64,000 nt of DNA, taken from positions 62,001-126,000 of the forward strand of contig FWWN02000681.1 in NCBI GenBank assembly GCA_900175165.2, written 5' to 3'. The position numbers were made by a program, and so were the translations under genes. This stretch comes from Rhizomucor pusillus (Eukaryota; Mucoromycota; Mucoromycetes; Mucorales; Lichtheimiaceae). The notes beneath the pieces were generated by a model. The model was not told where the DNA came from, made no database searches, and was given only the letters and a program-made list of their open reading frames with translations. Below, in pieces: positions 35,878-47,000 of this stretch (its first letter is position 1; each line of letters starts with the position of its first letter).

Positions 35878-38800
35878 CTATAGCTCATCATGTTCGGTGT
35901 CTTCTTCTTGTTCTTTTTGTGGCGTCGGTTCCGCCTCAGTTTCGTTCTTTTCTACTTTCTTGGTTGGTTTGGGTTTCTTCTTTTGCATCAACTTTATAAC
36001 TGCAGTTTCTAATTCTTCGCACTTCTGCTTGACTTCAGAGGTGGTCAAGACAGGATCAACGTGGTTCGCTAGCTTCTCTTGAGCAGCCACTTTCTCGTTC
36101 CGCCAAGCTTCGAGCTTCGAGGCGTTCACCAAAAGAGCATCCAATTCCTCCTCTGTGTGGTATCGCTCTTCCTCAGGCGTTCTACGAATTGTTTCAACAA
36201 AATTACGTGCCATCTTAACACTGGCGTCCAACTTGTTAATGTTCTCAGAGCGGCGAGTATATTCATATCGACGGAATGTGATAGGTCGTTCCAAGAGCCT
36301 GCAAGAAAGATACAGTTAACACTGGATGTCCATCTGATCTATAATCGTGTCTGTACATACTGAAGACTTCGAAGGCGGTCCAGATACTCCTGAGTGTCCG
36401 CGTCCTCCCCTTCATCGTATAACCAGTCTGAAGTTTTAGAAAGACGGTTTCGCAATTCTTCTTGCTGCTCTTCCGTTGAGACAGCGAGAATATCATCATC
36501 ATAAAGATATTCTTGTACGCGATACACAAACGACTCGAGGTTGTTTCGTGACTCTTCCCGAAGGCGTCTCTTTTCGTCTAATCTGTCCAATTCGCGGATC
36601 CTAATCAACTTTATCAGCATCGTCGCGAGCATGCAAAAGATGAGATTTATCTCACCTCTCATATGCAGCAGCCTTTTCTTCTGGAGAAAGTGGAAGTGGA
36701 CCGGTTGGGATGAATTCCACATCAAGCGGGATCTTCTTTACAGTAGTCTCCTTAGGTTTAGCCTTGGTTTCCTCTCCCTCAGGAACAGCTGCTTGACTGG
36801 CTTCTTCGGTAGAGTTTTTGCCCTTCTCCATTTCCTTGAATTAATATTTAGTATTTTTGTCAAATACTCTTCAAAGCAGCACCATACCTCTTCTTTTTCC
36901 TGCTTATTCTCTAATTCCTCCTTCGACCCGAAGAATGATTTGACCTTATCTATGTTTTCTGTAAGTATCAGGCACATGCTCCATGAACAGTCTATTGTAT
37001 TTACCAGAGAAGCTCTCTTTGTCGGCCTCCTTCAATTGCAAGCCCAGTGTCGCTTCAGAGACAGATATAATTCCAGAATTTGATAGTTCAACGATGACGC
37101 GCACTTTTGAAAGTTCGGGATCTTTGATCTCATCCTTATGTTTTTCTAAGGCTGCAGAAACGCCAGTGACTTTAACCTTCGCGATCTTATCAAGACCGAG
37201 AGCCCTGATGCTACTATTTAGCACCATTTTCACTTAGTTACTAGAACTTAATTATTGCTTACTTGTCTTGCTCGTCCAGAGTATTTCCATAGTTGATATC
37301 AATTTCAAAATCTTTTGCTTTTTTGAACGTAAGTATTTTGCGCGTTCCAATGGCTGTAGACTCGTTGAAGCAGGTGACAACCGGTTCTGTTGTGATCGGC
37401 AAATCAGCAAGAATACTCTAGTATTCGAATATATACAAATGTACCTTCAGCGTTATCTGGTTGATAAGTAATCTCGATGGGGAAAACAGTAACATCTTTA
37501 ATCTGAATTTGCTTCGTCAAACGGAACTGGTTGCTGAGTGATGCACCACGGAAAGCAGCTCCTATAAGATAATTAGAATTTTAAGCCCCACTCAGCATGT
37601 AATTTCTGTACACACCAAGAACAGCAGCCTCATCTGCGTTTACGTTCTTTGCAATCTTTTGCCTACAATGGGGAATATCTTAATAAGATGATGTAATATC
37701 ATGCAATTAAGAGACTCTTACGCTCCAACAATTTGTGACAAGCTCTTTTGGATAGCAGGGACACGCACACCTCCGCCGACCAAGACCAAGGATTTGATGT
37801 CGTCCTACATTTCTTATTAGATCCTTTGAACAACTTGATACGCCAATTCGCGACGTACCGCTTTCATTCCGCTGGCTTCCAGAGCCTTTTCGATAGGACC
37901 AGGTACCCGCTCCAAGAGATCTTTACATAATCTTTCCAGGTCTGCACGAGTGACCTTAGTCTTAAAGTCAATATCGTTGTAAAGGCTTTCGATCTAAATT
38001 GTTTAAGTTCAGTTGATTGTCTACATGGAAACAATCTGCAAATACGCACCGAGGCCATAGTTTCCGTGTTAGCACTTAGAATTTGCTTAACTCGATTGGC
38101 TTCCTTTAACAAACGCGACATGGCACTCTCAGAGGAGCGAATGTCACCACCAGCCGCTGCTCCGTGATTCTCCATAAACTTTTCAGCTAAAAAGCTTTGC
38201 AGACGAACATCAAACTCGTGGCCGCCCAGCGTACGATCGAAACCAATAGCCTTCACTTCCAACTGTGGAACATTCTGTGTCCTCTTGCCTTCTTTCACCT
38301 CGGCAGTCGAGAATGATACAATCGAAGCCACGGTCGAACCAGCGCCCATATCATAGAAAATATGGTTCTCTGGGGTCTTGGAGAACTCTCGACTAACAGC
38401 ATAATTGAGTGCAACTAGAGAGATATTCATATGAGTTCATGTTTCTCCTCTTATTACACTATTAATTACCTGCGGTTTCATCATGGATCAATGTGAGCAC
38501 GTTCAATCCAGCAAGTTCAGCTGCATCCAAAATTGCTTGTCGTTCGTACTGGGTCATATAAGGCGCGACCTGGAATCCAAATGAGTGTGCAAGTACCAAA
38601 AGATGCGTATGATCTCTCAATATTTACGGTGATAACGACATCCTTGACATCTTCTCCAGCTGCGTTTCTGGCCTGCTCTCGAGCATTTTGGAATTGATAT
38701 GCGATGAGCTCCTCGACTGTAAGCGTTCTATTCTCGTCATGCTGGAACACTGGCGCGTTCCTTCTAGGATCAGCAATCATTCGATTTACGAATCGTTTTC

Positions 38801-39177
38801 TATATTCGATGCTGTGTTTATCATCAAAAGGTTTCCCGACAATACTCTTCAAGTTGGAGTATGTCTGGTGTGGAAAACGACTAGCCTACTTTCGAATCAG
38901 CACCAAGTTCTGTCAGGTATAAGACCTAAGACGCCTTAAGAATTACCAAAGCTAAGGCATCAGATCCATAAAGTCTTTCATCGCCTCTCAAAGTGACGAT
39001 CGCTTGAGTTTTTCTTTTAGAGTCCTTATTCAGGGCCACGTCCAGTGGAATACCAGGCTTGATGAGGCCCACTTTAAACCACTCGGTGCCATAGTCGATT
39101 GACATTACAGCAGCTTGCACCACCTGCAACACTGCTAGTAGGGCTGCGAATGCTGCCCACCACCAGGATGATTTCAT
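35878..39177 (-). CDS. LHS1: ER-lumenal Hsp70-like chaperone Lhs1 / HYOU1 (GRP170)
   Basis: Large Hsp70 of the ER lumen; nucleotide exchange factor for BiP/Kar2 and holdase, needed for post-translational import. A signal peptide ([20 protein letters not shown]) is followed by [19 protein letters not shown], the family's ATPase start. [29 protein letters not shown] and [15 protein letters not shown] are the phosphate and adenosine motifs. A charged loop and a long helical C-terminal domain follow. It ends EDTEHDEL, an HDEL ER-retrieval signal. Multiple introns, including ones near 38440-38470, 37960-38050 and 36840-36880. Start: ATG at 39177 at the signal peptide; the upstream in-frame extension begins with a non-ATG codon. 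Confidence 0.95.
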
Positions 39178-39479
39178 GTTGGATTCTTGAAGAAACGGAC
39201 GTGGTGCTGGCAAAAACGTCGTCGGAACTGTCAAAATCCATCATGCGCCAAAACTTGTTTCAATTTCATTGGCTGCTACTTCCAGAGCGTCCCTTTTTCA
39301 CATTCTATTGATGTCGACAAAGCAAACATTACGATGCCGTCATTATATATTCGACTTGCCAGAAACGGATCAGCTCCAGAAAAAATTGCGCATTACATTT
39401 ACTAAGAATGCATAAGCTACGCTGATAAATAGCGAGGAGCGGTTTAAAGTGCACTTATTCGATGCTCCGAGGCACTGAA
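39178..39479. other. promoter region of LHS1
   Basis: Upstream of LHS1. I see no clear unfolded-protein-response element or TATA box. Its right end borders the SEC62 relic. Confidence 0.4.
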
Positions 39480-39745
39480 TTCTTTATTGCGTAGTCGTAT
39501 TGTTACCAGCAGCAGCAAATGAAACGAATAATATATTTTTCGGAGGGCTATCGCTTATCGTATCCTTCACCACGAAACTACATTTTCTCCAGCTGTTTAA
39601 AGACGCCAGATATATCAACGGTATCATATCTTTGCGGGAGCGGGGATGAGCCAACGAGCAAAGAGAGCGACAATGCAAGAACACCAAGACATTCCCTTGC
39701 TGATTCTGCTGCTTCTGCTACTGCCACGATCGACGAGAAAGGGCG
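39480..39745 (+). pseudogene. decayed 3' fragment of a SEC62 gene
   Basis: Plus-strand relic matching the C-terminal coding part of SEC62. It keeps a diverged version of the region for FPNLFEDVGIIESF (CTGTTTAAAGACGCC against CTGTTTGAAGACGTC) and of the tail (GGGGATGAGCC against GGGATGGGACG). Near its end it has CGACGAGAAAGGGCGA where the intact gene has GACGAGAAAGAGTAA, so the stop is lost. Several indels break the frame. The similarity continues into the 3' flank to about 39950. It overlaps the last exon of the DGCR6-like gene region on the opposite strand only beyond 39745. Confidence 0.85.
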
Positions 39746-40110
39746 ATCTTTCCATTCCTTCCCGCTTTGCTTTCCAATTATTCTTCCATCATATCCAGCA
39801 ATATAGACATTACTTTATGCTGCATCTTAATGTCACTTGGATCACTGCTCACTCTGAAAAAGGGCACTTTCAACTATGATTGTTTTCATACTTTTCGTCA
39901 GTAATATGTTTCCTTCTCCACCCTTCCTTTTTTTCGTAAAACACTAATTTAGAACAAGACGAAAAGATAGCTCACCTGTTGCAACTGCTCCTGCTGTGAT
40001 CGAACAAGCTTGTCTGTCTCTCGCAAAACGTGAGAATCAAAGAGTCTCAATTCTTCTTGTTGCTCCTTTTCGAGTGCCTTCCAATCAACCTTATTCCCAA
40101 TCATTTCCCT
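39480..40110. repeat. right arm of the inverted duplication (DGCR6-like 3' end plus SEC62 relic)
   Basis: Reverse-orientation partner of about 31580-32200. Here the DGCR6-like exons are intact and SEC62 is dead. Limits approximate. Confidence 0.8.
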
Positions 40111-40856
40111 AAAGATACATCAATGGTTTTTTTCAAGCAATTGTCGATATCAAGGTAATGCTTACTCTGCAAACAACTCATCCTTCCGTTTGTCAAACTT
40201 TTTCATCAGATTTTGCCGCTGCTCGAACAGAGACTGTTCCTTTTCATCTTGTGTTCGTCGGCATTCTCTCAAGACCTGCATGAGATTTGTTTCCTTGACC
40301 ATCCGGCCCAACGCCACAAGCACTTCAGAGTTGATTGATTTTAGATCTTTAAAGGATATTGAATTAAGCAGTCTATCCAGTGAGTTTGGATCCTCTTCCC
40401 TCCGTTGTTGTTTGGTGTGTGTTGGTTCTTCGTCCCGATGCTGACGCTGTTGTTTGGTGTGTGTTGGTTCCTCGTCCCGATGCTGACGCTGTTGGGACCA
40501 ATATTCCTGCTGCACTTGTCGAATCACGTCGGCGCTGATGCGTGACAAATCAATGGACGGCAAAGTAGCGACAGATGCAGTTTGGGAGTTTCCAATGGCA
40601 GTGTTGTTTGCAGGCACTGGCTGCTGCGTACTTTGCTGAAAAGAGACAAAGCAGAGGAATGTACACGTCAAGAACAGTGTACATGGACTGCTATCTTGCT
40701 GTAACTTACATTTGTATTTGCATCCGTACCCGATTGACTATTGCTTGCCTAGATCAACGCGTTCCAGTGAGTGTCTTTGCAACCATTGACCCTTGGCACG
40801 AGAAGTTCGAGCGAGGCTGGTACCTTCAACAGTGACAGGATTTCGTTAATATCCAT
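39778..40856 (-). CDS. DGCR6 / gdl-like coiled-coil protein
   Basis: The first exon is only 33 nt (40856-40824, MDINEILSLLK), then a 39-nt exon (ASNSQSGTDANTN) and the main exon. The core SFKDLKSINSEVLVALGRM, then LMQVLRECRRTQDEKEQSL and SLFEQRQNLMKKF, resembles the DGCR6 family of animals. After introns near 40111-40163 and 39862-39970 the last exon reads VPFFRVSSDPSDIKMQHK and SILLDMMEE, like the C-terminus of human DGCR6. The protein is mostly helical. It carries a 14-residue tandem duplication (QRQHRDEEPTHTKQ). Function in fungi is unknown. Family call by pattern memory; moderately sure. Confidence 0.75.
40411..40494. repeat. two copies of a 42-nt tandem repeat in the DGCR6-like gene
   Basis: Units 40411-40452 and 40453-40494 differ by a single T/C (synonymous in the minus-strand frame). 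The repeat encodes two 14-residue units. The near identity means a recent duplication. Confidence 0.9.
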
Positions 40857-41052
40857 TGCGAAACGAGGAAAAAAGAGAGTTCAAAAAATGGAGAGTTTAT
40901 ATATTACAGTAATTGCGAGGGAGAAATTTACAGTTTACATGCCTAAGAGATAGGAGGTACAGTCGGCAAGGAAAGGTCTGATGAAAATACAACGAAGTGA
41001 TAACAGATGGTTGGAGAGACAAAAAGGAAAATGGAAAGGTGAGTGAATGCGG

Positions 41053-42569
41053 TTAGAATGAATCTTCGTGGACAGTCTCGAGGGAAGGTCGTTGTGCGTC
41101 ATCTGTCGCGGTAGGTACAGATGGAGGACATGACCGTGGTGGTGGCATTTGGGGCGGAAGAGCATGTTCCCAGCCAGGTATTTGGGCTAAAGATCTACGT
41201 TTGTCGATAACAGTTTTGGTGGATTGCCATTGACTGCTAGGCGGCATACTGCCACGGCGATCGACAAGTTCACTGCTGAAATCCATCCAAGGAAGTTTGT
41301 TTTTGGCTGTTTGCTCTGTTCGAGAAACTGATGGTGAAGATGCACGCAGAATAGTCGATCGATGCTCTGCTCTAGAAGTAACACGCTGGTTGCTGACTCC
41401 ATGTATGGTGGATGCCGGGCGTTTGTTGTTATTGTTGGTCAAGAAATTATATGGTTGCGGTGTAGGCGAAGCAACGGTTAGCAATCGAAAGTCATCCGTT
41501 AATTTCAATGTTGCCAAACTCGAAGCCGTTAAGGTGCCTTGATGTCCAAGCTTTGAACACGCGACAATTTTCTTCATCGCTTCTAACCAAAATTTCATCT
41601 CGGCGGCTGACTCGCATCGTAGGAACCATTTGCAGAGTGGTTTCCGTAGTTCAAGGACGAATCCGCGTTTGAACTCTTCTGACACAAATACAAGCGTATC
41701 GTCAGTCAATAAAAAGTGCTCCCGCGCGGGATTAGTCGCTTTGTCGGATTTAAATATGTAGACAATGCGGTCGACGAGGACAACAAAGCGGCGCTTCCAG
41801 GAACGCTGGAAAGCAAAAGATGGGGGATCGTGTTTGTAGAGCCACCCACTGCAGATGGCGTTCTCCAATGCGACTTTAACTGACATGCACCATGGATCGA
41901 ACGGCTCGGATGATAGTCGCTCATTTGAAAAGTTCGAGTGGGTCTCGACTGGCGACGTGGATATTGCAACGGAAGGCATGGAGACGTACGGGTCCGAGAG
42001 AGCTTTCAGGTGGCGCAGTTTGTTGGACGGATAAAATCTGCTTAGCTCTTGTTCTCTGAACGTTTCTGAGCTGGTTGCTCCGGAGAGAAGATATCGCGAA
42101 GACGGTGGAAGAGATGAAAAAGATGTGCCTGTGGGGGAAGATGCTGGAAAAAAAGAAATGAGCCCAATGACTTATTTCATCCCGCTCACAAACAAATCCA
42201 ATCAATTCTTCACAAACTCCTCCTCCCACAACCACAAGGGGAAACCGATTACGAAGACTTACGCTGGGGCACGTGTTCGTAGGCACTAAAGTCTCCAGAA
42301 CGTCGATATGGAATGAACGCATTCTCTGCCTTGTCCAAGCCATTGTTACTATCCGTGCTCGCGATGCTAAACCGTTGACTGTGGCTTGAGCCACTTGCCG
42401 ACGTCGATGAATATTGGGATGCAAGTGAATATCGGAAGTGACCTTTCTCTACGACGCGTGCACGTCGTTGTGCTCCTGCTGCAAGCCCCTCATCCTTTAC
42501 GGCGGTGTTATCCATAACATTTGGGTCAGCTTCGATGTCCTTCTCGGCCAGAAAAGGCGTTGCGTTCAT
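41053..42569 (-). CDS. pleckstrin-homology (PH) domain protein
   Basis: Exon 1 begins at 42569 (MNATPFLAEKDIEADPN) and ends VPQ at about 42268 with a GTAAGT donor. The main exon follows after an in-phase CCAG acceptor near 42148 and runs to 41053. A central PH domain (about 41540-41840) has SGWLYKHDPPSFAFQRSWKR, RFVVLVDRIVYIF, and the C-terminal helix tryptophan in EMKFWLEAMKKI. Flanks are serine- and proline-rich and look disordered, with several potential phosphorylation sites; the C-terminal part has a PPQMPPPRSCPP run that could bind SH3 domains. It probably binds phosphoinositides at membranes; a specific role is not indicated. Confidence 0.8.
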
Positions 42570-45500
42570 TGTTGCAGGCTGTAAACAAGCCAGAGACACC
42601 TAGAAGAGTGGAGTGGGGAGGAAGATGAAGGCTACAATCAACTTGCCGATTGAAGGAGAAACGAAAAACTTGTTTGCAGATACGGAAAAGATTCCCCATT
42701 TTGGGACGACAGAGCTGCTACTTCCATGACTAAACTATGCCGCACAGCTGGTACTACAATACTAGGGAAGATCGGGACCGGGTCTTTCTGTACTTCCCAC
42801 AACTCAAACGGCGTCTCCGATAGCAAGCTCTGTCCCGCTACACAATCGAACTTTTTCTCACATTGCTTCATTGGAAAGCCTGCTGCAAGTTACCAAGCAC
42901 GTTTGCAGCCATGCATGGCATTCAAGCACCTTGTGTTGCAGAGCCGATATCTATTCCGGTACCCGGCATTCGGGACTTTTGCGGCCATTAACAGGTACGG
43001 GACGAAGAGTGCGGTTCACAGTCAGCTGAGAATCAGGCAAAACCAGCCCTTTCCGTGGCGGAGTCGACCTCTTTCGCGTCATAATACTTGCCAACAAGGT
43101 TGCAATCAACTGAAACTGACGAAATGGAAACATAGCATGTAGTACAAGCTCCCTGAACCGCATATATCTCAAATGCAGACTCGGACAAAAACGCTGTAAA
43201 GGCGCGGTCAAATGCAAATACAAACGCCTGTAGGAAGAAGGACGGCGAGCAGACGCCGAAGCTTTTTTAATGTGCCACTGAATAATAATCTGTAGAGCCC
43301 CTGCCTGTTTAGTCATCCCACATTCCAAGATAGCTCCACAAGAATACTAGATTTAATAACGATTTAGAAGGCAAGAAACCCCATTATGGCAATATCTTCG
43401 TTTCTATTATGGAAAGGACTTACAACGATGTCCAATGTTGCCTTTTTACTTTTACCTTCCTGCTGATCGTGATTGTCTTACACAGTGTTACGAGTGTGTA
43501 CAGAATGTTTGGAACTCGAAGAAACAAAATCTCGCGTCAGAAATATAAGTTTATTCCTTTGATGTATCGCGACTACAAGTATAGAGAAAATGTTTGCGCT
43601 GTGCGCTTGGTTTAAAATCTTCTAACCATTTTACCAGTATCTTCAAGTTGCAGATTATGACTATCTGCATACATAAAAACGGCATAATTTAGCTTCGATA
43701 ACCAGTGAGCATTTTGCATAGCTCTGTGGAATTCGAATGTCATGAAACACAAATGACGGGAAAAAATATAGATCGAACAGCTTCATGGTATCTTTTTCCT
43801 CCATCTATCCATAGTTGCAGTGCAAGCCCGGTACAGTCAGGTGTTTACCACTGAATATTCAAATGCTTACACCGTCTCACTTTTGCAAGACTATTATCAC
43901 TTTGCCAAGTTTGTCAATAGGCTATTACATGCTTCATCGCCTTGTAATAATAACTTACATAATTAACTGCAAAGAATGGGTGAAACAAGACCTTTGCCAC
44001 ATGATCATCACACATGCTGCTCTTTACTATCATATTCATCAGTTCCAATGGTACCAACGGCAGTGGTAGCACGTGAAAGTGGTTTGGAACGTTACTACGT
44101 TACAGTTTCCTCTAGAAATATTGGGCTCCTCTTGTCACTGTAAACAACTGGGGGGATAAACTACATACGTGTATAGGTTTGGATAGCTATAATCTTAGCC
44201 CGCAGATCCTTGAAGATGATGATGTCCGCATCGAAAAATCCAAGGGTTCTTTGCTGCAATCGTGGGATAGTTAGGGCCAAGAGCAACAGTTTACCTAATA
44301 CTTCAAAGTCATTTGATATTTTTGCAGGGAAGAAGCAAGCTGAGATATGAGAATGGTCAGTAGAGTGCCAAAATCTGGGAAAGTTCTAAAGTTCCAAAGT
44401 TCCACTTATTAACGCCAAGAGATCCTGCGTGACCACGATCGAATAAATGAAAAATGCTAACAGCTTTGGTACTGATACATATCAAGAGAGAAACAGCTGT
44501 AGTCGGTAATGCCGCTGCTGCTTATCACGATACTTCACCTGCTATGGAACAGACCACGACAACGACACTTGAACGAGTCATATTATTTACATTGTCATAG
44601 TCATTACTATCGCTACTGCTCATAAAAGGAGATACACTGACGTAAAAGTCGCAATTGCCTGCAAAAGAATGACCAACATTTGTTCCCATCAGAAGGCTCG
44701 TTGCACTAAGGAGCATGACGAGAGCTCTTACGCGTTTTTACGTGTTACATTATCAACAGAGACTATGATCAAGACGCCAACTTTGCATCTGATCTCTGGT
44801 CACTTCCAGTCGAGATCCAAACGATTGCGCAAATCAAGAGACTGCAACTGGAAAGACTTTACTGTAATGGTCACTGTTCTGTTAATTTTGTTTTAAAAAT
44901 TCTAGTTCACTTCTTGAAGGGATTTATGCCATAGGCCACCCAACCCGGAAAGGAATGAAAGAGGCCTCTAGCGAAGCCAACAAACAAACGACCGTTGACA
45001 CGCCAGAGGTACGCACCCAGATCAGAGGAGGAATCTAAAAACGCCAGGCTGCGCAGGATCGAACTCCCCACTCAGAGGTTACAGACTTACTGCCCGAAGG
45101 CTCTTGCTGCTACGCTTCTGAGGACTCGTCTTGGGACTGACACCTGTTAGCTTCCGCTGGGCATGCATAGCAAAGGTACCCCAATTGGTCCTCCCAAGAT
45201 CCGGCAGGGTAGAACCCACAAGGGGCATATAGCGTCGGGGATTAAGAAAAGAAAAGAGAGTGGATTTTGAGGAAATATTTGCGCTTTAGTTGGCTACATT
45301 TTTTCGCCTACAGAAATCGAATTAACGTTGGACCACTAATCTACTGAAATTTGACGACTTACGCTTGCGATATTCGTGCAAGCCCGTAAGCAGAGCCAGC
45401 GCAAAAGGACGCCCCAGGTCGCATAGTATAAGAATTGATAAGCCATTGGCTTTAACGTAAAAGTAGCCTTCTATTTTCTTACCTCTCCTATAATTATAAA

Positions 45501-45660
45501 GTCAATGCACTTGCTTCATGTAGGCTTATCGATGGAAAACGTACAGTCATCTAGTGAAAATTGTATATCTGTCCCTTCGACAGAATCCTCTCTTTGCCTA
45601 ACATTTCAGCGCTGTGAGTTTTACTGAAAGATACATAACTGTGAAGTCCAATTATTACCA
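42570..45660. other. gene-poor region, left part of the island
   Basis: About 3 kb without a convincing gene. Short open frames on both strands lack domains and splice structure. The one feature of note is a Pol III box-B-like stretch near 45050-45115. Confidence 0.5.
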
Positions 45661-45874
45661 ATGATGTTAGGGGAGTTGCTTGTATTCAGCATGTGTAAAG
45701 CGGCTGAATGTCTTGTAAAAGGCGATAGGTGTATATCATCTATCACCCGGCTAATGCCATTAAGTGCATGCAATTTGCCGCCATATAGTCACGGCCTTGT
45801 ACGGCTCGTCCGGCCCTTTACAAAGGACACTTGGTATTCATGCATAAAGAAACACCATGAACGGACCGCTTTTT

Positions 45875-46265
45875 CTTCTTGCCATCCTTTAGGATGGTTG
45901 CCCTGGGTCGCACAGCAGGTCCTAGGCACCAGCCGCAAGTTTGAGATGTTCTATATTATGATGTCATGGCCACGACTGTGTGTAAATGGTGCTCTTTTCG
46001 TATCTTCGTGGCCACTCCCTTCACGTGGCCNTTTANCCGTGNGTTTGTTCCTAANNCTTGGTCGCCNATGAACATAATGGGAATAGACTTCTTCCCGGTT
46101 CCGCAAGCTTCTTTCACGTATGCCCTTTCTGGTGGGAAGTTATAGAAACATTGTAGAGTATCACGGCGTTCACGAAATCGATCCACTCCAGATGCAGTCT
46201 CAACTTGTGCAGCCACGTCAGCGATTTCCCAGGTACCTCGAGGTACTCTTTTGCTCTTCATCAAT
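45875..46265. repeat. 391-bp direct repeat, left copy, ends at the gap
   Basis: Identical to 46316-46706 except for scattered N calls between about 46031 and 46067. Its right end coincides exactly with the first N of the gap. Confidence 0.95.
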
Positions 46266-46315
46266 NNNNNNNNNNNNNNNNNNNNNNNNNNNNNNNNNNN
46301 NNNNNNNNNNNNNNN
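46266..46315. other. assembly gap, 50 N
   Basis: A run of exactly 50 N. Several single N calls lie within 250 nt on the left and one near 47134, consistent with low-quality contig ends. Confidence 0.99.
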
Positions 46316-46706
46316 CTTCTTGCCATCCTTTAGGATGGTTGCCCTGGGTCGCACAGCAGGTCCTAGGCACCAGCCGCAAGTTTGAGATGTTCTATATTAT
46401 GATGTCATGGCCACGACTGTGTGTAAATGGTGCTCTTTTCGTATCTTCGTGGCCACTCCCTTCACGTGGCCTTTTAACCGTGCGTTTGTTCCTAAACCTT
46501 GGTCGCCAATGAACATAATGGGAATAGACTTCTTCCCGGTTCCGCAAGCTTCTTTCACGTATGCCCTTTCTGGTGGGAAGTTATAGAAACATTGTAGAGT
46601 ATCACGGCGTTCACGAAATCGATCCACTCCAGATGCAGTCTCAACTTGTGCAGCCACGTCAGCGATTTCCCAGGTACCTCGAGGTACTCTTTTGCTCTTC
46701 ATCAAT
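46316..46706. repeat. 391-bp direct repeat, right copy, begins at the gap
   Basis: Starts at the first base after the N run and duplicates 45875-46265. Beyond 46706 the sequence continues the Fanzor-like frame without a break. Confidence 0.95.
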
Positions 46707-47000
46707 TTGTTTTTCGTCTCTTTTTCTTCGTTCTGTTTGAATTTGTCATAATCTGCAACTATCTTTTTTAACTGCATGAATGTTTGCAGCTGTTTCTCGC
46801 GAGATATGGTACTTTTGTTGGATTTATCAGCTCTCAGTAACACTGTCTGGCTGCATATTTTCGTTGGCTTTTTGATCGTTTTGTCTGCGTCTACTGCTTT
46901 TTGGGTCTTTTTCTACCTGCGTGTCATAAGCTTTGTTGGAAAAGAAGATGATTCACGGAAAAAGTTAGTCTGGTGGCGCCTGAAGCTTTATTTTTTCATG

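Larger units (their letters stand above)
45661..47000 (-). mobile_element. relic of a Fanzor/TnpB-like element (split by an assembly gap)
   Basis: The minus strand from about 46900 down reads a basic helical part (QLQTFMQLKKIVADYDKF), WEIADVAAQVETASGVDRF, then IPIMFIGDQGLGTNARLKGH and HLHTVVAMTS. A stop follows where the next residue should be, then YRTSQTCGWC. After a polylysine linker comes SLCMNTKCPL, another stop, and GRDYMAANCMHLMALAG ending in a stop. The order of (Y)RTSQTC-x-x-C zinc ribbon followed by an RD..A..N motif is that of the RuvC-III region of TnpB and its eukaryotic relative Fanzor. At least two internal stops mark it as dead. The N-terminal domains and element ends are not found. 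Family by pattern only. Confidence 0.5.

Noticed and set aside
43409..43615. Short plus-strand frame with a hydrophobic stretch in the gene-poor island
   Set aside because: 68 residues, AT-rich context, no similarity to known families; likely chance.
45661..46512. Two long plus-strand open frames on each side of the gap
   Set aside because: They are antisense to the Fanzor-like frame and duplicated only because the 391-bp segment is repeated at the gap.
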